Source: Streptomyces sp. L-9-10
GTDB lineage: Bacteria; Actinomycetota; Actinomycetes; Streptomycetales; Streptomycetaceae
Direction of reading: 5' to 3'
Assembly (NCBI RefSeq): GCF_004151105.1
Contig: NZ_PHRF01000097.1
Span: 23,246 to 87,245, forward strand
DNA length: 64,000 nucleotides
Shown here: in pieces, positions 47,284 to 54,764 of the stretch
How the letters are laid out: each line of letters opens with the position of its first letter
How positions within the stretch are numbered: the first letter of the stretch is position 1
The notes under the pieces: generated by a model
What the model was told of the DNA's origin: nothing
Databases searched by the model: none
The model's input: only the letters and a program-made list of their open reading frames with translations
Translations under genes and position numbers: made by a program

Positions 47284-48110
47284 GCCCCCAGCAGCCCCGG
47301 CCCCGTATGCGCCCCGATCACCGCGCCCACCTCGCTGACATGCAGATCCACCAGCCCCGGCACCCGCTCACGCAGGCGCTCGGCCAGCGTCACGGCCCGT
47401 TCGGGCGCGGCCAGATGGTGCACGGCGATGTCCACCTCGCTCGTGCCCGCCCGTTCGGTGACGATCTCCTCCAGCCGCGCGATCGCCTTCGACGCCGTAC
47501 GCACCTTCTCCAGCAGCTCGATACGCCCGCCGTCGAGCTGGAGCAGGGGCTTCACCGCGAGCGCGGAGCCCAGCAGCGCCTGTGCGGCGCCGATACGGCC
47601 GCCCCGGCGCAGATAGTCCAGCGTGTCCACGTAGAAGTACGCGGAGGTCCCGGCGGCCCGCTTCTCGGCGGCGGCCACCGCCTCGTCGAGCGTGCCGCCC
47701 CCTCCCGCCGCCTCGGCCGCCGCCAGCGCGCAGAACCCGAGCGCCATCGCCACCATCCCGGTGTCCACCACCCGTACCGGCACGGCCGCGTCCTTCGCCG
47801 CGAGCACGGCGGCGTCGTACGTCCCGGAGAACTCGGCCGACAGATGCAGGGAGACGATCCCGGTCGCACCGGCCTCGGCAGCCTTCCGGTACGCGGCGGC
47901 GAAGACGTCCGGACTCGGCCGTGACGTGGTCACGGAGCGTCGCTTCTGAAGCGCCAGGGCGAGCGAACGGGCCGAGATCTCCGTCCCCTCCTCCAGCGCG
48001 CGGTCACCGAGGACGACGGTCAGCGGCACCGCGGTGATGCCGTGGCGCTCCATCGTCTGCGGCGGCAGGTAGGCCGTGGAATCGGTGACGATCGCGACAT
48101 GGCGGGACAT
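47265..48110 (-). CDS. DegV family protein (fatty-acid-binding)
   Basis: A 281-residue DegV/EDD-fold protein that binds a fatty acid. N-terminal DSTAYLPPQTMERHGITAVP, central SPDVFAAAYRKAAEAGATGI and VVDTGMVAMALGFCALAAAE are typical. In many bacteria DegV/FakB presents fatty acids to the kinase FakA; no FakA gene is seen here. Start ATG 48110. A small 3-unit repeat lies between it and the next gene. Confidence 0.9.
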   Translation of the reverse strand: MSRHVAIVTDSTAYLPPQTMERHGITAVPLTVVLGDRALEEGTEISARSLALALQKRRSVTTSRPSPDVFAAAYRKAAEAGATGIVSLHLSAEFSGTYDAAVLAAKDAAVPVRVVDTGMVAMALGFCALAAAEAAGGGGTLDEAVAAAEKRAAGTSAYFYVDTLDYLRRGGRIGAAQALLGSALAVKPLLQLDGGRIELLEKVRTASKAIARLEEIVTERAGTSEVDIAVHHLAAPERAVTLAERLRERVPGLVDLHVSEVGAVIGAHTGPGLLGAVISPR

Positions 48111-48223
48111 GAGCGGGAGGTTACCCGTCGTCGCCCCCGGTCGGCAGCCCGCCCCCGCGTCAGTGATCGTTTCCGCCCTCGCGCACGCCGCGATCCCCCG
48201 TCGGATCGTGGTCCCGAACCGTC

Positions 48224-48247
48224 AAAGCCGTAAAGCCGTAAAGCCGC
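48224..48247. repeat. 8-bp tandem repeat, 3 copies
   Basis: AAAGCCGT, AAAGCCGT, AAAGCCGC at 48224-48247, in the gap after the coiled-coil gene. Further imperfect copies (GTGAAGCCG) follow. Confidence 0.8.
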
Positions 48248-48287
48248 GGGGCGGTGGAGCCGTGAAGCCGCGGCCCGGGAACGACCG

Positions 48288-49040
48288 TCAAGTCGTGGTC
48301 TCGGGCCTGGTCTTCCCCGGCGCCTTCTGCCAGGGGTACGTCTGCTGCCGCCGCGGATCCGGGGGCTCGATCGCCTCGGGCCTGCCCTGGTCACCGCCCG
48401 CGGGACCCGCGTGGTCCGCACCGGCGGCCCCGGCCCCGGAACCCTCCGGCTCCGGCCATACGGACGGCTCCCGCTCCGGCTGTCCCTCCGCCGACGACCA
48501 GTGGCGCAGCGCCCCGGCCTCCATGTCGATCTGCGCGCTCAACGACGACAGATCGTCCTCCGCGAACTTCTGCGCCCGGTCCCGCGCCGCCCAGCGCAGT
48601 GAGTCCGCCGCGTGCGTGATCCGTTCCGTACGCTCACGCACATCCTGGAGCCGTTCCACGACTCTCGTGCGGTCCGGGTCCCGCTCCAGCTGCCGCAGTT
48701 CGTCGTCCAGCTCAAGGCCGTGGGCGCTCAGCCGCTGGAAGAGCTGCACCGACTCCGCCAGCGAGGCGTCCTCCGCCGCACCGGCCTGGAGCGCGTCCTG
48801 CGTGGCCCGCATCGAGGTCCGCAGCCTCAGCCGCAGCTGTGCCAGCTCTCCCGCCGCACCCGTCTGCCCGATGCTCTTGGCGCGCAGCGTGGTGTCCTCG
48901 ACGGTCCGGCGGGCCTGCGAGATCGTACGGTCGACGCCCCGCTTGGCCGCGCGCACCGCCTTCACGCTCACAAACACCCCCAGCGCGACGAAGGCAACGA
49001 AGGCGGCGACAAGCAGCGCCACGACAATCACGACGTCCAT
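48288..49040 (-). CDS. Membrane-anchored coiled-coil protein
   Basis: A 250-residue protein of unknown function. An N-terminal membrane helix (VVIVVALLVAAFVAFVALGV, residues 3-22) is followed by a long charged helical region (about 25-175; LRLRLRTSMRATQDALQ, LDDELRQLERDPDRTRVVER) likely to form coiled coils, and a Pro/Gly-rich tail. Typical of small Streptomyces envelope-associated proteins. ATG 49040 has AAGGGG upstream; a longer frame exists but starts inside an intergenic region. Confidence 0.7.
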   Translation of the reverse strand: MDVVIVVALLVAAFVAFVALGVFVSVKAVRAAKRGVDRTISQARRTVEDTTLRAKSIGQTGAAGELAQLRLRLRTSMRATQDALQAGAAEDASLAESVQLFQRLSAHGLELDDELRQLERDPDRTRVVERLQDVRERTERITHAADSLRWAARDRAQKFAEDDLSSLSAQIDMEAGALRHWSSAEGQPEREPSVWPEPEGSGAGAAGADHAGPAGGDQGRPEAIEPPDPRRQQTYPWQKAPGKTRPETTT

Positions 49041-49113
49041 GGGCGCCCCTTCGTATTCGGCCGTGTTCGGGAGCGGCTTCCCGCTCACCGCTTCTTCCAC
49101 GTTAAACGGAACA

Positions 49114-49150
49114 GGCAGGCCGAGGGTTCCTCAGGAACCCCCAACCTGCC
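49114..49150 (-). terminator. leuS-side terminator
   Basis: Inner stem GGGTTCC/GGAACCC (49124-49130 with 49134-49140) inside GGCAGG/CCTGCC (49114-49119 with 49145-49150). It lies about 235 bp after leuS, beyond the repeat array, and before the coiled-coil gene. The 49041-49384 gap holds only this and the array. Confidence 0.7.
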
Positions 49151-49189
49151 CGTAGGGGAAAGCCCTGTGCTTCGCGACGCGGTGCCGCA

Positions 49190-49395
49190 CCGGGTGGGCA
49201 CCACGCGACGCGCTACTACACCGTGCGGGTGCCACACAGGTCCGCACCACACCGTGCGAGCACCACACGGGGCCGCACCACAGCCCGGCGGTACGACACC
49301 ACGCGAGTACTACGCCAGGCGGTACTACACGGCGCGGTACCACACAGCACGGTCCCGTGCGGCGCGGTACTACGCGACGCGGTACTACGCGGGAA
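49190..49395. repeat. Degenerate 15-bp tandem array over the leuS stop codon
   Basis: GGTACTAC-like units start at 49306, 49321, 49336, 49351, 49366 and 49381, exact period 15, with more diverged units reaching back to about 49190. The CTA in the last unit is the antisense leuS stop (49385-49387). Confidence 0.75.
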
Positions 49396-52276
49396 CGATG
49401 TTCACCAGCTTCGGCGCCCGCACGATCACCTTCCGGATGCCCCCGCCGCCCAGCGCCGCGACCACCGCCGCGTCACCCAGCGCCAGTGCCTCCAGTTCCT
49501 CGTCCGAGATCGACGGGGAGACCTCCAGCCGCGCCTTGACCTTGCCCTTGATCTGCACCACGCAGGTCACGGCCTCGTCGACCACATACGCCGGGTCCGC
49601 GACCGGGAAGTCCTGGTGCACGACCGAGTCGGAGTGGCCCAGCCGACGCCACAGTTCTTCGGCGATATGCGGGGCCAGCGGCGCGACCAGCAGCACCAGC
49701 CGCTCGGCGACCGACCGCGAGACGGGGCCGCCCGTCTTCGTCAGCTGGTTGTTCAGCTCGGTCACCTTCGCGATGGCCGTGTTGAACCGCAGCCCCGCCA
49801 TGTCCTGCGTGACCCCGTCGATCGCCTTGTGCAGCGCGCGCAGCGTGTCCACGTCGGGCTCGGTGTCCACGACGGTGACCTCACCGGTCGCCTCGTCCAC
49901 CACATTGCGCCACAGCCGCTGCAGCAGCCGGTACTGGCCGACGACCGCGCGGGTGTCCCACGGCCGCGAGACGTCCAGCGGGCCCATGGCCATCTCGTAC
50001 AGCCGCAGCGTGTCCGCGCCGTACTCGGCGCAGATCTCGTCCGGAGTGATGGCGTTCTTCAGGGACTTGCCCATCTTGCCCAGGACGCGGCTGACCTTCG
50101 CGCCCTCGTACCAGTAGGCGCCGTCCCGCTCCTCGACCTCGACGGCCGGCACCGCGATGCCGCGGCTGTCCCGGTAGACGAACGCCTGGATCATGCCCTG
50201 GTTGTACAGCTTGTGGAACGGCTCGGCCGAGGAGATGTGCCCCAGGTCGAACAGCACCTTCGACCAGAAACGCGCGTACAGCAGGTGCAGTACGGCGTGC
50301 TCGGCGCCACCGACGTACAGATCGACACCGCCGTGCGGCTGCCCCTCGCGGGGGCCCATCCAGTACTGCTCGACGGCCGGGTCGACCAGCTTCTCGCTGT
50401 TGTGCGGGTCCAGGTAGCGCAGCTCGTACCAGCACGAACCGGCCCAGTTCGGCATGGTGTTGGTCTCCCGGCGGTAGCGCTTGACGCCCTCGCCGTCGCC
50501 CAGGTCCAGCTCGACATCGACCCAGTCCGCGTTCCGTGACAGGGGCGTCTCCGGCTGCGTGTCCGCGTCGTCCGGGTCGAACGTGCGTGGCGAGTAGTCG
50601 TCGACCTCCGGCAGCTCCAGCGGCAGCATCGACTCGGGCAGCGCGTGTGCCGTGCCGTCCTCGTCGTAGACGATCGGGAACGGCTCGCCCCAGTACCGCT
50701 GACGGCTGAACAGCCAGTCCCGCAGCCGGAAGTTGACCGTCCCCTCACCGATACCGCGCGCGGCCAGCCACTCCGTGATCCGCGCCTTGGCCTCGGTGAC
50801 ACCCAGGCCGTCCAGCGAGATGTCCTCGCCGGCCGAGTTGACGAGACGCGCGTCGTACGAGGCGAACGCGTCGTCCCACTCCGCGGGGTCGGTGGAGCGG
50901 CCGTCCGAGGGCTCGACCACACAGCGCATCGGCAGCTCGAAGGCGCGCGCGAACGCGAAGTCACGGCTGTCGTGCGCCGGTACGGCCATGATCGCGCCCG
51001 TGCCGTAGCCCATCAGCACATAGTCGGCGATGAAGACGGGTACGCGGTCGCCGCTGACCGGGTTGGTGGCGTACGCGCCGGTGAAGACACCGGTCTTGTC
51101 CTTCGCCTCGGCCTGCCGCTCGACGTCGGACTTCGACGCGGCCTGCTTGCGGTACGCGTCGACGGCCTCGACGGGGGACGTGTGGCCGCCCGTCCACACG
51201 TCGTGCGTGCCCTCGGGCCAGGCGGCCGGGACGATCTTCTCGACCAGGTCGTGCTCCGGCGCCAGCACCATGTACGTGGCGCCGAACAGCGTGTCCTGAC
51301 GCGTGGTGAAGACGGTGATGGCGTCCGCGTGACCGTCGTCACCGACATGGACCGGGAAGTCGACGCGCGCGCCCTCGCTGCGCCCGATCCAGTTGCGCTG
51401 CTGGAGCTTGATGGCCTCGGGCCAGTCCAGCTCGTCCAGATCGCTCAGCAGCCGGTCCGCGTAGGCGGTGATCCGCATGTTCCACTGGCGCAGCTTCGCC
51501 TTGAACACGGGGAAGTTGCCGCGCTCGGAGCGGCCGTCCGCGGTGACTTCCTCGTTGGCCAGGACGGTACCCAGACCGGGAGCCCAGTTGACGGGCGCGT
51601 CGGAGGCGTACGCCAGCCGGTACTCACCCAGGACGTCGGCGCGCTCGGCGGCGTTCAGCGCACTCCACGGGCGCCCGTCGGGCGTCGCGCGCTCCCCGCT
51701 CTCGAACTGCGCCACCAGCGTCTCGATCGGACGTGCCTTGTCCGCGTCCTTGTCGTACCAGGAGTTGAAGATCTGTACGAAGATCCACTGGGTCCACTTG
51801 TAGTAGTCCGGGTCGATCGTCGCGATGGACCGGCGCTTGTCGTGGCCCAGTCCCAGCCGGCGCAGCTGGACCTTCATGTTGTCCATGGCGGCCTCGGTCG
51901 ACACCCGGGGGTGTGTACCGGTGGCGACCGCGTGCTGCTCGGCCGGCAGGCCGAAGGCGTCGAAGCCCAGCGTGTGCAGCACGTTGTGCCCGGTCATGCG
52001 CTGGTGGCGGGCGAACACATCGGTGGCGATATAGCCCAGGGGATGGCCCACATGCAGACCCGTGCCCGACGGGTACGGGAACATGTCCATGATGAACTTC
52101 TTGGGCTTCGCGGCCAGCTCCGGGTCGCCGGCCAGATCGCCCGTGGGGTTCGGTGCCTCGTACGTGCCCTCGGCGTCCCAGAAGTCCTGCCAGCGTGCCT
52201 CGATGTCGGCGGCCAGGGCCGCCGTGTAGCGGTGCGGCGCCACCGGCTCGGCAGCAGCGGAATTCGTCTCGCTCAT
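49385..52276 (-). CDS. leuS: Leucine--tRNA ligase
   Basis: A 963-residue class I synthetase that charges tRNA-Leu. HIGH motif PYPSGTGLHVGHPLGY, CP1 editing domain with the threonine-rich segment (TTRQDTLFGATYMVLAPEHD), and KMSKS-type GKMGKSLKN are present. The start is taken as ATG 52276 (MSETNSAAAE); an in-frame ATG at 52294 would add six residues. A Leu-rich leader peptide and terminator lie upstream, so transcription should rise when leucyl-tRNA is scarce. Confidence 0.96.
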   Translation of the reverse strand: MSETNSAAAEPVAPHRYTAALAADIEARWQDFWDAEGTYEAPNPTGDLAGDPELAAKPKKFIMDMFPYPSGTGLHVGHPLGYIATDVFARHQRMTGHNVLHTLGFDAFGLPAEQHAVATGTHPRVSTEAAMDNMKVQLRRLGLGHDKRRSIATIDPDYYKWTQWIFVQIFNSWYDKDADKARPIETLVAQFESGERATPDGRPWSALNAAERADVLGEYRLAYASDAPVNWAPGLGTVLANEEVTADGRSERGNFPVFKAKLRQWNMRITAYADRLLSDLDELDWPEAIKLQQRNWIGRSEGARVDFPVHVGDDGHADAITVFTTRQDTLFGATYMVLAPEHDLVEKIVPAAWPEGTHDVWTGGHTSPVEAVDAYRKQAASKSDVERQAEAKDKTGVFTGAYATNPVSGDRVPVFIADYVLMGYGTGAIMAVPAHDSRDFAFARAFELPMRCVVEPSDGRSTDPAEWDDAFASYDARLVNSAGEDISLDGLGVTEAKARITEWLAARGIGEGTVNFRLRDWLFSRQRYWGEPFPIVYDEDGTAHALPESMLPLELPEVDDYSPRTFDPDDADTQPETPLSRNADWVDVELDLGDGEGVKRYRRETNTMPNWAGSCWYELRYLDPHNSEKLVDPAVEQYWMGPREGQPHGGVDLYVGGAEHAVLHLLYARFWSKVLFDLGHISSAEPFHKLYNQGMIQAFVYRDSRGIAVPAVEVEERDGAYWYEGAKVSRVLGKMGKSLKNAITPDEICAEYGADTLRLYEMAMGPLDVSRPWDTRAVVGQYRLLQRLWRNVVDEATGEVTVVDTEPDVDTLRALHKAIDGVTQDMAGLRFNTAIAKVTELNNQLTKTGGPVSRSVAERLVLLVAPLAPHIAEELWRRLGHSDSVVHQDFPVADPAYVVDEAVTCVVQIKGKVKARLEVSPSISDEELEALALGDAAVVAALGGGGIRKVIVRAPKLVNIVPA

Positions 52277-52358
52277 GATTCTCTGAAGCTCCATCGATCG
52301 TCTCTGCCAGCGGATTCGGCCGTGCCATTCGACGAATGGCGGCGCCGGCCGGTGAACG

Positions 52359-52383
52359 AAAAAGGCCCCTCACACAGGAGGGG
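52359..52383 (-). terminator. leuS attenuator terminator hairpin
   Basis: On the minus strand CCCCTC, 6-nt loop, GAGGGG, CC, then five T's: a textbook intrinsic terminator between the leader peptide and leuS. A 5' segment GCCGCGC (52439-52445) can pair with GCGCGGC (52386-52392) next to its left arm. Confidence 0.8.
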
Positions 52384-52435
52384 ACGCCGCGCCGATTCCG
52401 ACCGGATCTCTGTCATCCGTCTCCGTCGGGACTGA

Positions 52436-52474
52436 TCAGCGCGGCCCGCTAAGCAGAAGGCGTACGGCACGCAT
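52436..52474 (-). CDS. leuS leader peptide (MRAVRLLLSGPR)
   Basis: A 12-codon ORF with three consecutive Leu codons, 159 bp before leuS. A -10-like TACCCT (52481-52486) is 7 bases before the ATG, so the leader is probably translated from a leaderless message, as at leuA. The T-tailed hairpin follows 53 bp later. From memory, comparative studies reported attenuators before leuS in some Streptomyces. Confidence 0.8.
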   Translation of the reverse strand: MRAVRLLLSGPR

Positions 52475-52970
52475 GGCGCCAGGGTACCGCAGCGCCCGGA
52501 GGGCCCGCACCGGCGTATCACGCGGTGCGGCATCGCCCGAGATCACATCCTTCGTCCCGTGCGTGAACACGCCCGTGAACCCGCCCGTAATCACACCCGA
52601 GGCCACCCCCGAGGCCACACCCTCGGTCACGCCCGAGGGTCGCCCGGAAGAGGAGAGTCCGGGGAGACGGCGAGGAGGAGACCGGGAGGCCTCGGGGAGA
52701 GTACGCACAGGAATGGGTGAGAGCGAGCGAAAAGGTTGACAGAAGAGCTTGACAGGGAGGCGGCATTGGGCGTGTCGGAGGCCCCCGGGGGAGCTCCGAA
52801 GGAAGCACCGCACCCGCCTTACTCCGCGTATCAGCCCCTATCCGGGCAACCGCGGAGTCGGATAACTCACCTTGCCCCGGCTAAACCTGCAAACCGGGTA
52901 CTGCCCGGTATGGCGCCACCTAGCATGCGGCAACGGGACCGCTTTCCCGAGCCATTCGGAGTTGCCCCCC
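52475..52970. other. 496-bp gap between leuS leader and redox gene
   Basis: Holds the leuS leader promoter and a degenerate 12-bp-period repeat (about 52559-52642; CCCGAGGCCAC at 52596, 52608 and variants). An 88-codon plus-strand frame (52473-52739) crosses it but looks like a repeat artefact. TAGCAT at 52921-52926 may be a -10 for the redox gene. Nothing else is clear. Confidence 0.6.
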
Positions 52971-54764
52971 ATGAACCCTCAACGCAAGACCAGTTCGTCG
53001 CTCAGCCTGGATCCCGCCAAGAGCCGGCAGATACAGGGCGGAGTATCCGTCGCCGCGCTGGTGCTGGTACCGCTCCTCGCCGTCGCGGGAGGCGACGATT
53101 TCCGTGCCTTCCTCGATTTCGGCGCGGGCGTGCTGTCGCTGCTGTCCCTGTCCGGGGCCGTCGTCTGGGGCCTGATAGCCACCGACCGGTTGCTGCTGTC
53201 CCCGCGGCACCGACTGCTGGCTCAAGGCGTCCACCGGGCGACGGCGGTGGCCTCGCTCGGCTTTCTGCTGCTGCACGTCACCGTCAAGGTCTCGCTCGGC
53301 CATGTGGCGCTGATCGGCGCCCTGGTGCCGTTCGGCCTGGGGATCGACGGCGCCAACGGCCTCATCGGCTTCGGTTCGCTCGCCGGACTGCTGATGATCG
53401 TCGCCGCCACGACCGGTGCGATGCGCAGCGCCTTCGCCCTCCCCGGCCGGTTCGCGGGGCGCTGGCGGGCGGTGCACATGCTGGCCTATCCGGCCTGGTG
53501 CTTCGCTCTCGTGCACGGCCTCTTCGCGGGCCGTCCCGCGGCCACGTACGTCACCACGCTGTACTGCCTGACCCTGGCCGGAGTGGCCGCCGCCGTGTCC
53601 GTACGGCTCTTCCCCCGCCCGCTCAAGCGCCGGATCGCCGACAAGATCGTGACGCTGACCGGCGCTGACGGGACGAACGGAACGAACGGCGCGGCCGGAG
53701 CCGCCCGCGAGACGGCGGAGAGCGAGCCGTCCCGGCGCGATCTCGCCTCGGACCCGCTCCCGGGCGCCATCGGCGTTCCGCCGCAGCCCCGGTACGCGGG
53801 GCGCCTCCAGCGCGAGCCCGCCATGCCCGGCCCGTCGCTGGGATCGCCGCTCGACCCGCCCCGTTCGCCGCCGCGGCTCGCCGCCCCTTCCCCTCCGCTG
53901 TACGAGGCGCCCCGGCCGTCGGCCGATCCCGCCCCGGCCGTCGACCCGCTGGCCGACACCTTCATCGCCCCCCGCGCCGACGCGTACCAGGGCCTCGGCG
54001 CCGACCCGCTGGCGGACACCGGTACGGGCCTCTCCGCCGGCTACCGCGCGGTCTCGCTCGGTACCGAGGCCACCACCCGGATGCCGATGCCGCCCCCGCC
54101 CCCCGGGCCGCCCCCGGGCGGGATACCGCTCGCCGAGCGCATACCGATGACCGAGGAGATCCCGGTCATCCCCGAAGAGCCCACGGGCAGGCAGGGCGGC
54201 TGGCCCGCCCCGTCCCCGCCCCGGCCGGGGCAGGCCTCCGCCCCGCCCACGTCGACCCCCTACGACTCCGGCGCGATCCCCGCGTACGAGAGCGGCGCGT
54301 ACGCGAGCGGCGCGTACGCGAGCGGCGCGTACGCGAGCGGCGCGTACGCGAGCGGCGCGGGTTCCTCGCCGCGGTACGCCCCGGATACGCCGCCCCCGTA
54401 CGACGCGGGCCCCGCCTCGGCCTACGGTCCGACGGGAACGTCCCCGTACGGCACCGGCGCCTACGACACCGGATCCGTCCCCGCGTACGGGACGGGCGCC
54501 GTCCCCCCGTACGACACGGGCTCCACCCCCGCCCACGAGAACAGGTCCTACGAGGGCGGGTCGTATGAAGGCAGGTCGTACGAAGCGCAGGCGTCGGCCT
54601 TCTCCGGCCCGGCCTTTCCCGGTACGGCCGCGCCCGGCCCGGCATCCCCGGGGCAGGCCGCGCCGCCACGGGCCACGCCCGATCCCGTCGATCCCCCGCC
54701 CGGCCCTCTCTATCCGCCCCCGGCCGGGGAACCCTGGCACGCACCCGCAGGAGACCGACCGTGA
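52971..54764 (+). CDS. Heme-binding transmembrane protein (ferric reductase-like) with long disordered tail
   Basis: A 597-residue protein. The first 215 residues hold about six membrane helices with the two-helix four-His pattern of bis-heme b cytochromes: H88 and H102 (HRATAVASLGFLLLH), H168 and H181 (HMLAYPAWCFALVH). The remaining about 380 residues are Pro/Gly/Tyr/Ser-rich with YASGA repeats and no folded domain. It probably passes electrons across the membrane. The NuoF-ferredoxin gene overlaps its stop (GTGA), so the two act together. ATG 52971 has GGAG 10 bases upstream. Confidence 0.8.
   Translation: MNPQRKTSSSLSLDPAKSRQIQGGVSVAALVLVPLLAVAGGDDFRAFLDFGAGVLSLLSLSGAVVWGLIATDRLLLSPRHRLLAQGVHRATAVASLGFLLLHVTVKVSLGHVALIGALVPFGLGIDGANGLIGFGSLAGLLMIVAATTGAMRSAFALPGRFAGRWRAVHMLAYPAWCFALVHGLFAGRPAATYVTTLYCLTLAGVAAAVSVRLFPRPLKRRIADKIVTLTGADGTNGTNGAAGAARETAESEPSRRDLASDPLPGAIGVPPQPRYAGRLQREPAMPGPSLGSPLDPPRSPPRLAAPSPPLYEAPRPSADPAPAVDPLADTFIAPRADAYQGLGADPLADTGTGLSAGYRAVSLGTEATTRMPMPPPPPGPPPGGIPLAERIPMTEEIPVIPEEPTGRQGGWPAPSPPRPGQASAPPTSTPYDSGAIPAYESGAYASGAYASGAYASGAYASGAGSSPRYAPDTPPPYDAGPASAYGPTGTSPYGTGAYDTGSVPAYGTGAVPPYDTGSTPAHENRSYEGGSYEGRSYEAQASAFSGPAFPGTAAPGPASPGQAAPPRATPDPVDPPPGPLYPPPAGEPWHAPAGDRP
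54285..54359 (+). repeat. 15-bp coding tandem repeat, 5 units
   Basis: Four perfect copies of TACGCGAGCGGCGCG (54300-54359) after one variant (54285-54299), encoding Y-A/E-S-G-A in the disordered tail of the redox protein. Confidence 0.95.

Noticed and set aside
49131..49343. 70-codon minus-strand frame in the repeat array
   Set aside because: It is built from the 15-bp repeats, has a Val/Arg/Cys-biased composition without a family pattern, and lacks a ribosome binding site.
52359..52440. T-box riboswitch before leuS
   Set aside because: The T-box core (TGGNACCGCG type) is not present; the Leu-rich leader peptide explains the terminator better.
52473..52739. 88-codon plus-strand frame rich in Thr-Pro
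   Set aside because: Formed by the 12-bp repeat, starts opposite the leuS leader and has no ribosome binding site.
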